Assembly: GCA_050180705.1 (NCBI GenBank)
Contig: JBFXDX010000006.1
Location: 62,001 to 126,000, forward strand
DNA from: SB25 sp050180705
GTDB taxonomy: Bacteria > Bacteroidota > Bacteroidia > Bacteroidales > Tenuifilaceae
Length of the DNA stretch: 64,000 nucleotides
Direction of reading: 5' to 3'
The translations under genes and the position numbers were made by a program. The notes under the pieces are model-generated. The model ran no database searches. It was not told the origin of the DNA and worked only from the letters and a program-made list of their open reading frames with translations. Positions 25,444 through 34,200 of the stretch are shown here, in pieces (the first letter of the stretch is position 1; every line of letters starts with the position of its first letter).

Positions 25444-28263
25444 ATGAATATATCTTTGAAGTTTCAGCATATTCGAAATCGAATAATTGGTAGGTTGTCA
25501 CTTCAACATAAAATATTAATTCTTTTTGTTGGAGCAACAATTCTGGTTTTATTTTTTGCGGTTCTTTATATTGGCCTTAGTGCAAAAAAACATTCTATTG
25601 CGAATGCTCATAAGCAAATAGGAATTACAGCCGATAAACATGCTGAGTATATTCAAAATCTTCTAGAAAAAGAACTGTGTATTTCTCGAACACTATGTAA
25701 TACAGTTCAAAATCATAAACAATTTTCTAAGGAGAACCAGTTTGAGATTTTTACGGGTTTCTATAAAAATGTATTAAGTAATAATCCCGATATCATTGCC
25801 GTTTGGGATAGTTGGGAGTTGAAATATTTGGATTCGACCTATCAAAAAGACTACGGTAGATATAAAACCACAGTTTGGAGGGAAGACGGTACTATAAAAA
25901 GTAAGACTGAATTGGCTAGTACAAATGGCGATTCAGAAAATTATGCTCGGATCAAAAATGATAAGATTGAAAGTTTGGAGGAACCATATTTTGGTACTTA
26001 CGAAGGTAGTTCCGGCAAAGAAATTCTTATGACGAGCATTGTTGTACCGAATATTATTAATGATAAGTTCGCTGGTTTTGTTGGTGTTGATATCCCTTTG
26101 ACGCATTACTACGAAGTATTTAAGCAGATTCGGCCATATGAAGATAGTTATGCCTTTTTACTTTCAAATACATTGAAATACGTTGCTTCTCCAGATAAGG
26201 ATTTAATAGGAGAAAATGCTTTGGATGATTATGAGGGGGTATTTCTTCGGAATGGCGCGATTGATAAGATTAACAATGGTAATCCTTTGTTTTTTGAGGA
26301 TACCGATATTAATGGAATAAATTCTTACTTTACTGTACGACCTATTTTGGTGGGTAACTGCAAGCAGCATTGGACCATGGTAATTGTTGTGCCAAAGGAT
26401 GTAGTTATTCATGAGTCGATAGGAGTGTTTTGGCGTGCAATTCTTATTGGCCTTTTAGGAATAGCATTGTTGTCCTTGTTTATTTATTATGCATCTAATA
26501 AGTATATTATTAAGCCCGTACATACTATAATTTTAATACTCGAAAGACTTTCGGGTGGGCATGTTAGTGATGATATGCTTTTGGTTAATAACGATAGCGA
26601 TGAAATAGGAACAATTGTAAATCATCTCAATAAAACAGTTGAGGGGTTATCTAAAAAAACAAAATTTGCAGAGGAAATTGGTCAAGGAAATTATAATGCT
26701 TCCTTAGATTTGTTGAGTAGTGAAGATATTCTGGGTCGGTCGTTGATAGAGATGGGACAAAACCTAAGAACGGCTCAGGATGAGGAGCAAAAACGGAAAA
26801 TTGAGGATAACAAGCGCCAGTGGGTTAATGAAGGGCTGGCTACATTTGGAAATATTCTTCGTCAGGATAACAACAAAATTGAAGTGTTGTCTGCAAATAT
26901 CATTAGAAATCTGATAAATTATCTTAATGCTAATCAAGGAGGACTATTCATTTATAATGATGACGATTCGAGTAGCCCGTATTTTGATCTTCTTGCTGCA
27001 TATGCATATAATCGCCAAAAGTTTATCACAAAGAATATTGCATTAGGAGAAGGCTTGATTGGTACTTGTGCGCTTGAGAAGCAGACCATACATTTAACCA
27101 ATATACCTGAGAATTATATTTCGATATCATCTGGTTTGGGTGAGTCTAAACCTCGGACGTTGCTTATTGTTCCTCTGAAAATTGAGGAAAATGTTCTTGG
27201 TGTTGTAGAGTTGGCATCGTTTAATCAGTTTGAGGATTACCATATCGATTTTGTTGAGAAGGTTGCTCAAAGCATCGCTCAAACATTAATATCGGTTCGT
27301 ACCAATATTCGAACAGCCGATTTGCTTGAAAGGACTCAGCAGCAAGCCGAGGAAATGAAATCTCAGGAGGAAGAAGTACGTCAGAATTTAGAAGAATTAG
27401 AAACCATTAAGGAGGAACTCGAAAAACGTAATGAGGAATTTTTCGAGAATCAAAAGAATTTGGAATGGGAGAAAACTCTACTTGATGCTTTAATGAATTA
27501 TCTCCCTGATAGAATTTACTTCAAGGATTTGAAGAGTCGTTTTATTAAGGTAAGTAAATCGACATTAGAATTCTTTGGTCTTGAGATGCCGGATGAGGTG
27601 GAAGGAAAGTCTGATTTTGATTTCTTTGGAGAGGAGCATGCTCGTCCAGCTTATGAAGATGAACAAAAAATCATACGAACCAATACCCCTGAAATTGGGC
27701 TCGTTGAGAAAGAGATAATGTCCGATGGTTCTTACACTTGGGCTGAGACCTCTAAAATGCCACTAAAGAATTCATCTGGAGAAACTATAGGAACTTTCGG
27801 TATTACGAGAGATATTACTCGCTCCAAGTTAATGGAGGAGGAGATTAATAAACAATCCAACGATACTGTAGGTCTTCAGAAAGATCTTAACAAGAAAGTT
27901 GTTGAGATGGAAAGTCTTTATGAGGCGATCAAGAACTCTAGTTTTGTTATTGAATATAATCCTGAAGGATATATAACTAGCATTAATCAAGCATATTTGG
28001 ATCTTTTTGGTGTTAGTGGTGAGGATATGGTGGGCAAGCATCATTCATATCAAATGGAGTTTACTGAGGAGCAGCGAAAGAACTATAAGCTTTTCTGGGA
28101 GGATTTAATTAATGGAGTGGTTAAAAAAGAGACGCATAAGTTTAGTGTAAATGATAAAACATATTTATTTTATGAAACATATTCACCGTTAAAGGATGAG
28201 TCGGGAACGGTTTATAAGATTCTTAAAATTGCTGTTAATGTGAGCCATTTACTGACGGATTAA
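25444..28263 (+). CDS. Membrane sensor: dCache-HAMP-GAF-PAS-PAS, no output domain
   Basis: A 939-residue signalling protein. Order by residue: transmembrane segment about 24-46, periplasmic dCache-type sensing domain about 50-325 (conserved WD, YFG and VGVDI elements), second transmembrane segment about 331-350, a HAMP-like region to about 410, GAF domain about 470-620, a long coiled coil 625-672, PAS domain 1 about 678-800 (ending GTFGITRDITRSK), a short coiled coil, and PAS domain 2 about 822-937. The protein stops after the second PAS. No histidine kinase, GGDEF, phosphatase or methyl-accepting region is present. It must act through a partner; the adjacent USP and cyclase are candidates. 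Confidence 0.88.
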   Translation: MNISLKFQHIRNRIIGRLSLQHKILILFVGATILVLFFAVLYIGLSAKKHSIANAHKQIGITADKHAEYIQNLLEKELCISRTLCNTVQNHKQFSKENQFEIFTGFYKNVLSNNPDIIAVWDSWELKYLDSTYQKDYGRYKTTVWREDGTIKSKTELASTNGDSENYARIKNDKIESLEEPYFGTYEGSSGKEILMTSIVVPNIINDKFAGFVGVDIPLTHYYEVFKQIRPYEDSYAFLLSNTLKYVASPDKDLIGENALDDYEGVFLRNGAIDKINNGNPLFFEDTDINGINSYFTVRPILVGNCKQHWTMVIVVPKDVVIHESIGVFWRAILIGLLGIALLSLFIYYASNKYIIKPVHTIILILERLSGGHVSDDMLLVNNDSDEIGTIVNHLNKTVEGLSKKTKFAEEIGQGNYNASLDLLSSEDILGRSLIEMGQNLRTAQDEEQKRKIEDNKRQWVNEGLATFGNILRQDNNKIEVLSANIIRNLINYLNANQGGLFIYNDDDSSSPYFDLLAAYAYNRQKFITKNIALGEGLIGTCALEKQTIHLTNIPENYISISSGLGESKPRTLLIVPLKIEENVLGVVELASFNQFEDYHIDFVEKVAQSIAQTLISVRTNIRTADLLERTQQQAEEMKSQEEEVRQNLEELETIKEELEKRNEEFFENQKNLEWEKTLLDALMNYLPDRIYFKDLKSRFIKVSKSTLEFFGLEMPDEVEGKSDFDFFGEEHARPAYEDEQKIIRTNTPEIGLVEKEIMSDGSYTWAETSKMPLKNSSGETIGTFGITRDITRSKLMEEEINKQSNDTVGLQKDLNKKVVEMESLYEAIKNSSFVIEYNPEGYITSINQAYLDLFGVSGEDMVGKHHSYQMEFTEEQRKNYKLFWEDLINGVVKKETHKFSVNDKTYLFYETYSPLKDESGTVYKILKIAVNVSHLLTD

Positions 28264-28285
28264 TTTATAACATTCAAATAAACAT

Positions 28286-28320
28286 TAGGCTCAGGTGATA
28301 AAACTGAGCCTATATTTTTT
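28286..28320 (+). terminator. Terminator after the sensor gene
   Basis: A perfect 9-base stem (TAGGCTCAG and complement) with a 9-base loop, followed by TATTTTTT, 23 bases after the stop codon and just before the dGTPase gene. Confidence 0.85.
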
Positions 28321-28329
28321 AGGGAAACT

Positions 28330-29649
28330 ATGAACTGGATACAACTTCTTAATTCGAATAGATTTGGAGCAGAGACAACTGCTCAACAGTCATTGGATCA
28401 AACGCGAACCGATTTTCAGCGCGATTACGATAGAATTATTTTCTCATCACCATTTCGGAGGTTGCAGAATAAAACCCAAGTTTTTCCTCTTCCTGGAGGT
28501 ATTTTCGTGCATAATCGTTTAACGCATAGCCTTGAGGTGTCAAGTGTTGGTCGTTCGTTAGGAAATAATGTTTTATCACTTATCGATGATCAACTTATAG
28601 GTGAGGAAAAGTTCGTTATAAACCAGTTGCCAACTGTTGTTTCGGCAGCCTGCTTGGCGCACGATATGGGAAATCCTCCGTTTGGGCATAGCGGCGAGGA
28701 GGCTATTCGTAAATACTTTATTGATAACGAAAGCAGATATAAGCATTTAGTTGATGCCTGGGAATGGAACGATTTGGTTCGCTTCGAGGGTAATGCCAAT
28801 GCTTTGCGGTTGCTTACCCATCAGTTTAAGGGGCGGAGATTTGGCGGTTATCGTTTGAGTTATGCGGTTCTTGCATCTATTCTAAAGTATCCTTATCAAT
28901 CCTTATCGGGCAAGAAAAAGTTTGGCTATTTTAAGGCTGAGACTGGAGTTTTTGATAGCATTGTAGAGGCTACGGGTTTGGTTAAAAATGCTGATGGCGA
29001 GTATTGCCGGCATCCATTGGTTTATCTGGTTGAGGCTGCCGATGATATTTGCTATCAGGTTATGGATATCGAGGATGCTCATAAGTTAGGAATCCTTTCC
29101 ACAGCCCAAACCTTCGATCTTTACAGGGCTTTTTTTAATGATGATTCTCAAGCTAAAAAAGATAGTATTGATAAAACATTGGCAGACGTTACCGATCCTA
29201 ACGAGCAGGTTGCCTACTTGAGAGCGATTGTCATTAGTAAATTAGTAGATAGCTGTTCTTGCAATTTTTCCTCGAATTATGCGAGAATTATGAACGGAGA
29301 ACCAATAAAACCGTTGATAGATGGCTTAACAGGTGCGCCTAAGTTGGCAATGGAAACAATAAGGAATCTATCTGTAAAAAGGGTATATAATCATCGTAAG
29401 GTTGTGGAAATTGAAATTGCAGGCTTTCAGATTATAGGATCGTTGCTCGATATCTTTTGTCAAGCATCGCTTAATCCTGAGTCTGGATATTCCAAAAAGG
29501 TTTTGCAGCTAATCCCCGATCAGTTTCAGGTTGTTGGAACTAACTATGAGAAAATCTTATCGGTACTCGATTTTGTTTCAGGAATGACCGATGTGTATGC
29601 TCTTGAAATATATCGCCTAATAAAAGGCATTAATTTACCATTGCTATAG
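28330..29649 (+). CDS. dgt: Deoxyguanosine triphosphate triphosphohydrolase
   Basis: A 439-residue HD-domain dNTP triphosphohydrolase that cleaves dGTP (or other dNTPs) to the deoxynucleoside and triphosphate. Signature motifs are HNRLTHSLEVSSVGRSLG (metal histidine), ACLAHDMGNPPFGHSGEEAI (HD pair), and later EAADDICYQVMDIEDAHKLG with the fourth metal ligand. The C-terminal part is typical of bacterial Dgt proteins. A MutS-family ATPase follows 24 bases after it on the same strand. Confidence 0.95.
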   Translation: MNWIQLLNSNRFGAETTAQQSLDQTRTDFQRDYDRIIFSSPFRRLQNKTQVFPLPGGIFVHNRLTHSLEVSSVGRSLGNNVLSLIDDQLIGEEKFVINQLPTVVSAACLAHDMGNPPFGHSGEEAIRKYFIDNESRYKHLVDAWEWNDLVRFEGNANALRLLTHQFKGRRFGGYRLSYAVLASILKYPYQSLSGKKKFGYFKAETGVFDSIVEATGLVKNADGEYCRHPLVYLVEAADDICYQVMDIEDAHKLGILSTAQTFDLYRAFFNDDSQAKKDSIDKTLADVTDPNEQVAYLRAIVISKLVDSCSCNFSSNYARIMNGEPIKPLIDGLTGAPKLAMETIRNLSVKRVYNHRKVVEIEIAGFQIIGSLLDIFCQASLNPESGYSKKVLQLIPDQFQVVGTNYEKILSVLDFVSGMTDVYALEIYRLIKGINLPLL

Positions 29650-29673
29650 GTTTGTAATAAATTATTGTTTTTT

Positions 29674-30999
29674 ATGACGTTTGATACTGATAAACAAACA
29701 TTAAGCGATTTGGATTTGTTGGAAAGGGAAAAGGGCGCAAAGTCTATCCTTTCGCTTTTCAACCATACGCAGTCGATTGGTGGATATGAAATGCTTCGGA
29801 GAACTTTCTCATCTCCTATAGCAGATAGTAAGTTATTAGAAAATAGAGTAGAAGCCATTAAGTATTTCGAGAAAACCGTTTGTTGTTTCAATGTCGATAA
29901 AGTGGTTTTGGACTTTATTGAGTTTTACTTAATCCAGGATAAAAAGCCAACAAGGTTATCGTTATTCAATATAATAAGAAAATCTATCGATCATAAATTA
30001 AGACCATCGAACAAAACTTATCTTATTAAGCGAGGAATACTTTATTTTATCAAAGTTGTCAATGATCTTTATGATTTTGTAATTAGTATTGATGATAACG
30101 ATGTGGCATTACAGGTTGTCGATTATAAGAAAAGGGTTATAGATATTGTTGAGAATACCAACCTGAAGAATTGTCTTAATCATAAAGGAAAGAAACGATT
30201 AAATTCGATTTGGGTTGGTAAGTACGATTATTTCTTCCGCTATTCAGAGTTCGATAAGGTTCGAACCATTTTGGATGTTGTTTATGAGATTGATATGCTT
30301 CAGTCTGTGTCTACAACTATTAGCCAGTATGGCTTTTCTTATCCGAAATTTAAGGATTCAGAAGAGAGCGTTAATATCGTAGGGTTATTTCATCCCTTTG
30401 TTGAGAATTGCGTTCCAAACGATTTGAGAATTGACTATAGGAAGAATATTTGCTTTCTTACTGGCCCTAATATGGCAGGGAAATCAACTTATCTTAAATC
30501 TTTTGGTGATTCTATTTATTTGGCACACATTGGATTTCCTGTTCCTGCTAAAAGTATGGAAACATCTGTGTTTCGTGGACTATTTTCGAGCATTAACTTG
30601 GCCGATAATATTAATAAAGGCTACAGTCATTATTACGGTGAGGTGTTGAGGGTCAAGTATATTGCTGAGAAGATATATGTGCGGAAAAACGTTGTGGTAA
30701 TCTTTGATGAGTTATTTAGAGGAACAAATGTTAAGGATGCTTACGAAGCCTCTTTGGCTGTTATTTCTGCTTTTGCTAAGGTTCGAAAGAGTATTTTTGC
30801 AATATCAACCCATATAATTGAGGTTGCAGATACATTAGATAAACATAGTTGTATCGATTTTAAATACTTCGAAATTATTGTTGGAGATGGGATTCCATCG
30901 TATACTTATACTTTAAAGAATGGCGTAACTAACGATCGACTCGGTCTCTACATTCTAAATAGGGAAAAGGTTATCGAAACAATAGAAAACTCGATCTAA
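29674..30999 (+). CDS. Short MutS-family ATPase
   Basis: About 441 residues with the MutS core and ATPase region but no room for the N-terminal mismatch-recognition domain. The P-loop GPNMAGKST is at residues 264-272, Walker B VVIFDELFRGTN around 341-352 (D345, E346), and an N-terminal helical domain recalls MutS domain III. This is the arrangement of MutS-related ATPases in Bacteroidota whose function is unknown. The frame also has a TTG start at 29665, but the ATG at 29674 is preferred. It follows dgt closely, so the two are likely co-expressed. A link to recombination or DNA-end metabolism is inferred from family only. Confidence 0.88.
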   Translation: MTFDTDKQTLSDLDLLEREKGAKSILSLFNHTQSIGGYEMLRRTFSSPIADSKLLENRVEAIKYFEKTVCCFNVDKVVLDFIEFYLIQDKKPTRLSLFNIIRKSIDHKLRPSNKTYLIKRGILYFIKVVNDLYDFVISIDDNDVALQVVDYKKRVIDIVENTNLKNCLNHKGKKRLNSIWVGKYDYFFRYSEFDKVRTILDVVYEIDMLQSVSTTISQYGFSYPKFKDSEESVNIVGLFHPFVENCVPNDLRIDYRKNICFLTGPNMAGKSTYLKSFGDSIYLAHIGFPVPAKSMETSVFRGLFSSINLADNINKGYSHYYGEVLRVKYIAEKIYVRKNVVVIFDELFRGTNVKDAYEASLAVISAFAKVRKSIFAISTHIIEVADTLDKHSCIDFKYFEIIVGDGIPSYTYTLKNGVTNDRLGLYILNREKVIETIENSI

Positions 31000-31136
31000 A
31001 ATATATTGAAAAAGTTGTATACTGAAAGTATTGTTAATGTTGCTAATGCTAAAATAATTAAGAGAATGACCACGGTGTCAATTTTAGTTAAGTATAGATT
31101 GTTGTAGTTTTTTTCTTTATTCCTTATTGTTTCCAT
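30996..31136 (-). CDS. Probable 46-residue single-pass membrane protein
   Basis: A 46-codon open frame with an ATG start and TAG stop, converging with and overlapping the MutS-family stop by 4 bases. The N-terminal half is hydrophilic and basic (METIRNKEKNYNNLYLTK), then comes one strong hydrophobic helix (VVILLIILALATLTILSVY). This bipartite pattern is hard to get by chance in an AT-rich non-coding strand but not impossible. No known family is recognised. A hairpin at 31162-31197 lies upstream of it on that strand, so any promoter would have to lie within 31137-31161 or read through. Confidence 0.45.
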   Translation of the reverse strand: METIRNKEKNYNNLYLTKIDTVVILLIILALATLTILSVYNFFNIF

Positions 31137-31161
31137 TATTTTCAGGTATTAAATAATTAAA

Positions 31162-31197
31162 AATCCGTCCATGAATCAATAGGTTCATGGACGGATT
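31162..31197 (-). terminator. Terminator after the giant gene
   Basis: A perfect 14-base stem (AATCCGTCCATGAA and complement) with an 8-base loop lies just beyond the stop codon of the minus-strand giant gene, with A-rich sequence on its left, which reads as T-rich on the minus strand. Confidence 0.8.
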
Positions 31198-31204
31198 CGT
31201 GAGT

Positions 31205-34200
31205 TTAGTTTTTAATTAATCTAATGGTTTTATTTCCATTTTTTCTGTAAATCTGAAGTAGGTAAATGCCATTATTTAAGTGCAATAAATTCAGTTCGTT
31301 TTTTGTCCCTTTTAATATTCCCGATTTTACAGTTTTCCCTGTTGCATTAATTAGGGTGTAGTATTCAACCTTTCCATTTTCTATTTCAATAGTAAGGTTG
31401 CTTGTGAATGGGTTGGGGTAGACCGAAATTTTACCGATAGAGTTGTTGTTAATTCCTGTTGGAGTAAGAGTTACAGGAATATTGGTGTCGGCGCCATTTA
31501 CAGTTACAGATTCAGAAACCGATTGGTAGTTATCTGCCGATACCGAGTAATCGTAAGTGCCGTTTGGTAATTCTACTAATACAGTTCCATTGTTATCTGT
31601 AGTTAATGTTTTATTGCTTATTGTTATGCTGGCTCCTGCAATAGAACTACCATTTCCTGTTACAGTAAAAGTAATGGAATAAGTAATCACCTCGAAGTTG
31701 GCTGTAACGCTAATATTATTCGTTACATTTTTGTCTGTTCTGGGATTGTCGGTATTACCGTCGCTCCAATTCACAAAACGATACCCTTGGTCTGGAATTG
31801 CTTCAACTGAGGTTCCGTCTGTGCCATAATTTACGGTCTGTGGGGTGATTCCAGAGATACTTCCATGTTCGCCAGCAGAGTAGGAGAGTGTGACGGTAAT
31901 TGCCTCAAAGTTGGCCGTAACGCTAATATTATCCGTTACATTTTTATCTGTTCTAGGGTTGTCAGTACTACCGTCGTTCCAATTCACAAAACGATACCCT
32001 TGGTCAGGAATTGCCTCAATAGAGGTTCCGTCTGTGCCATAATTTACAGTCTGTGGGGTGATTCCAGAGATACTTCCATGTTCGCCAGCAGAGTAGGAGA
32101 GTGTGAAGATAATTGCCTCAAAGTTGGCTGTAACGCTAATATTATTTGTTACATTTTTATCTGTTCTAGGGTTGTCAGTACTACTGTCGCTCCAATTTAC
32201 AAAACGATACCCTTGGTCAGGAATTGCCTCAATAGAGGTTCCGTCTGTGCCGTAATTTACGGTCTGTGGGGTTATTCCAGAGATACTCCCATGTTCGCCA
32301 GCAGAGTAGGAGAGTGTGAATGTAATTGGCTCAAAGTTGGCCGATAGATTTGTGTTAGTTGCAGGCATTGTATAGGTGAAGTTTTCTGTTTGGTTAACCA
32401 CGTTTTCTCCATTTGTCCAGTTTTTAAAGGCGAATCCCTCGTTGGCTGTGGCAGTGAGAGTTATTTCTGCTCCAGATAAGTAATTTCCTGCTCCTGTTAC
32501 AGTACCAGCATTTTTTGGGTTAGCAGTTAGATTAAGAGTGTAATAAGTTACTGCTTCGGTGATACTAGCGGTAGCCGTTGGGGTTCCGTTTAGCGATAGT
32601 GTATAGTTTTCTGCATCATCGCCGATGAGCGTGGAAGAGTTGGTAAGCGACACCGTAATGTTCTGGCCAATTGTTGCAGTCGCAAACTCTGCTACAGGGA
32701 AAAGTTCCACAATGTCTCCCGGAATTGCTCCAGAAAGCGCTAGTTTGTTGCTGTTGATAATGGCCGTTGTTGTCGCGTCGTATTCTTTATCATATACGCT
32801 GAAAGAACCTTCCACGTTGAGCGTTTTCGCTAAAATCGTTGCAGATGCAGTCCCTCCTGTATTGTCTAAATTGTAATTGTAAGCATCTGTCCCGTTAATA
32901 GTTATATCTGTATAATTAACTGTTTTAGCATTTCCAACGGTTTTATTCTCAAAAGCAGCTTTGTATGAAATGGTAATATCATCATTTGCTATTCTGTCAT
33001 CGCTAAAGCCAGTCCCAGTTACGCTGGTAGTTCCGTCGTAAACTTTGTCGTCGGCGGTGAAGCCACTCAGGTTGATCGTTCTGGTGGTGATATTGGCGGT
33101 GGTCGTCTGGCTGTTGATGAAGTACTTCTCTGCATTCGTTCCTGAGAGGACGAGTCCAGTTACGGTTACTTTCTTTTCTTCCCCGATCCTCTTGTTTTCA
33201 AAGGAAATCTGAGCATTGCTGTAATCAAGTGTCACGTTTTCACCGGAGACCACTCCACTGAGAGTTCCCCAATTGCTTATTGTTGCATTGGTGGTTCCAT
33301 CGTAGATTTTGTTATTGGCGGAGAGTCCTGTGAGAGCCAACTCTGTCCGGTCGACTACAGAAAGAGTTCCCTTTTCGTAGGTTATGGTGTAGTTGCCAAG
33401 GTCTGTACCCGATGTGGCAATAGCATTGCTAATGAGTATTTCATATTCGCCAACTTTTGCAGAACTGGTGGCTCCGTCGCTGGTTATTGTAGCAGAGGCT
33501 ATTGATTCTCCACTGACTAGTCCAGAAGTTGTGAACTCTGTATTGGCGAAGGTATAATCTACTCCTTGGGTTTTATTGAAGTTGTTCGCGGTAATTGTCA
33601 GGTCTCGGGCGGAAATGTCAGCGCTAAGCAATGGCTGTGTGAGCGTGTAGTTTTCTGCATCGATACCATTTAATACTATCTCGGCAACCGAGACGGGAAT
33701 ATCGGAACCCACCGAAGCCTTGGCGAATGTACCGCTGTTGGGCATGGTTGCGCTCACGTCATCACTGGAAATAGTCCCTTCCAGTGTGCCACCGGAAATG
33801 GTAGCAGCTGTGGTAGCATCGTAGGTTTTATTACTGGCCGCAAGTCCGCTTACGGTCAATTTCTTGGCCGAGATGTCGGCGGTTAAGCCTGAAGGTTGGG
33901 TTAACGTGTAGTTTTCTGCATCGATACCATTTAATACTATCTCGGCAACCGAGACGGCAATATTGTAACCAATCGATGTTTGGGCGAATGTGCCGCTTGT
34001 TGGCATGGTTGCGCTCACGTCATCACTGGAAATAGTCCCTTCCAGTGTGCCCCCGGAAATGGTAGCAGTTGTGGTAGCATCGTAGGTTTTGTCGCTGGCC
34101 ACAAGTCCGCTTACGGTCAATCCCTTGGCGGTGATGTCGGCAGTTAAATCCGAGGGTAGGGTTATGGCGTAGTTTCCGGCATCTGAACCATTTAGTACTA

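Noticed and set aside
31865..32347. 160-residue + strand frame with internal repeats
   Set aside because: It is the antisense shadow of the 213-base repeats of the giant gene; its repeats are those of the real coding strand.
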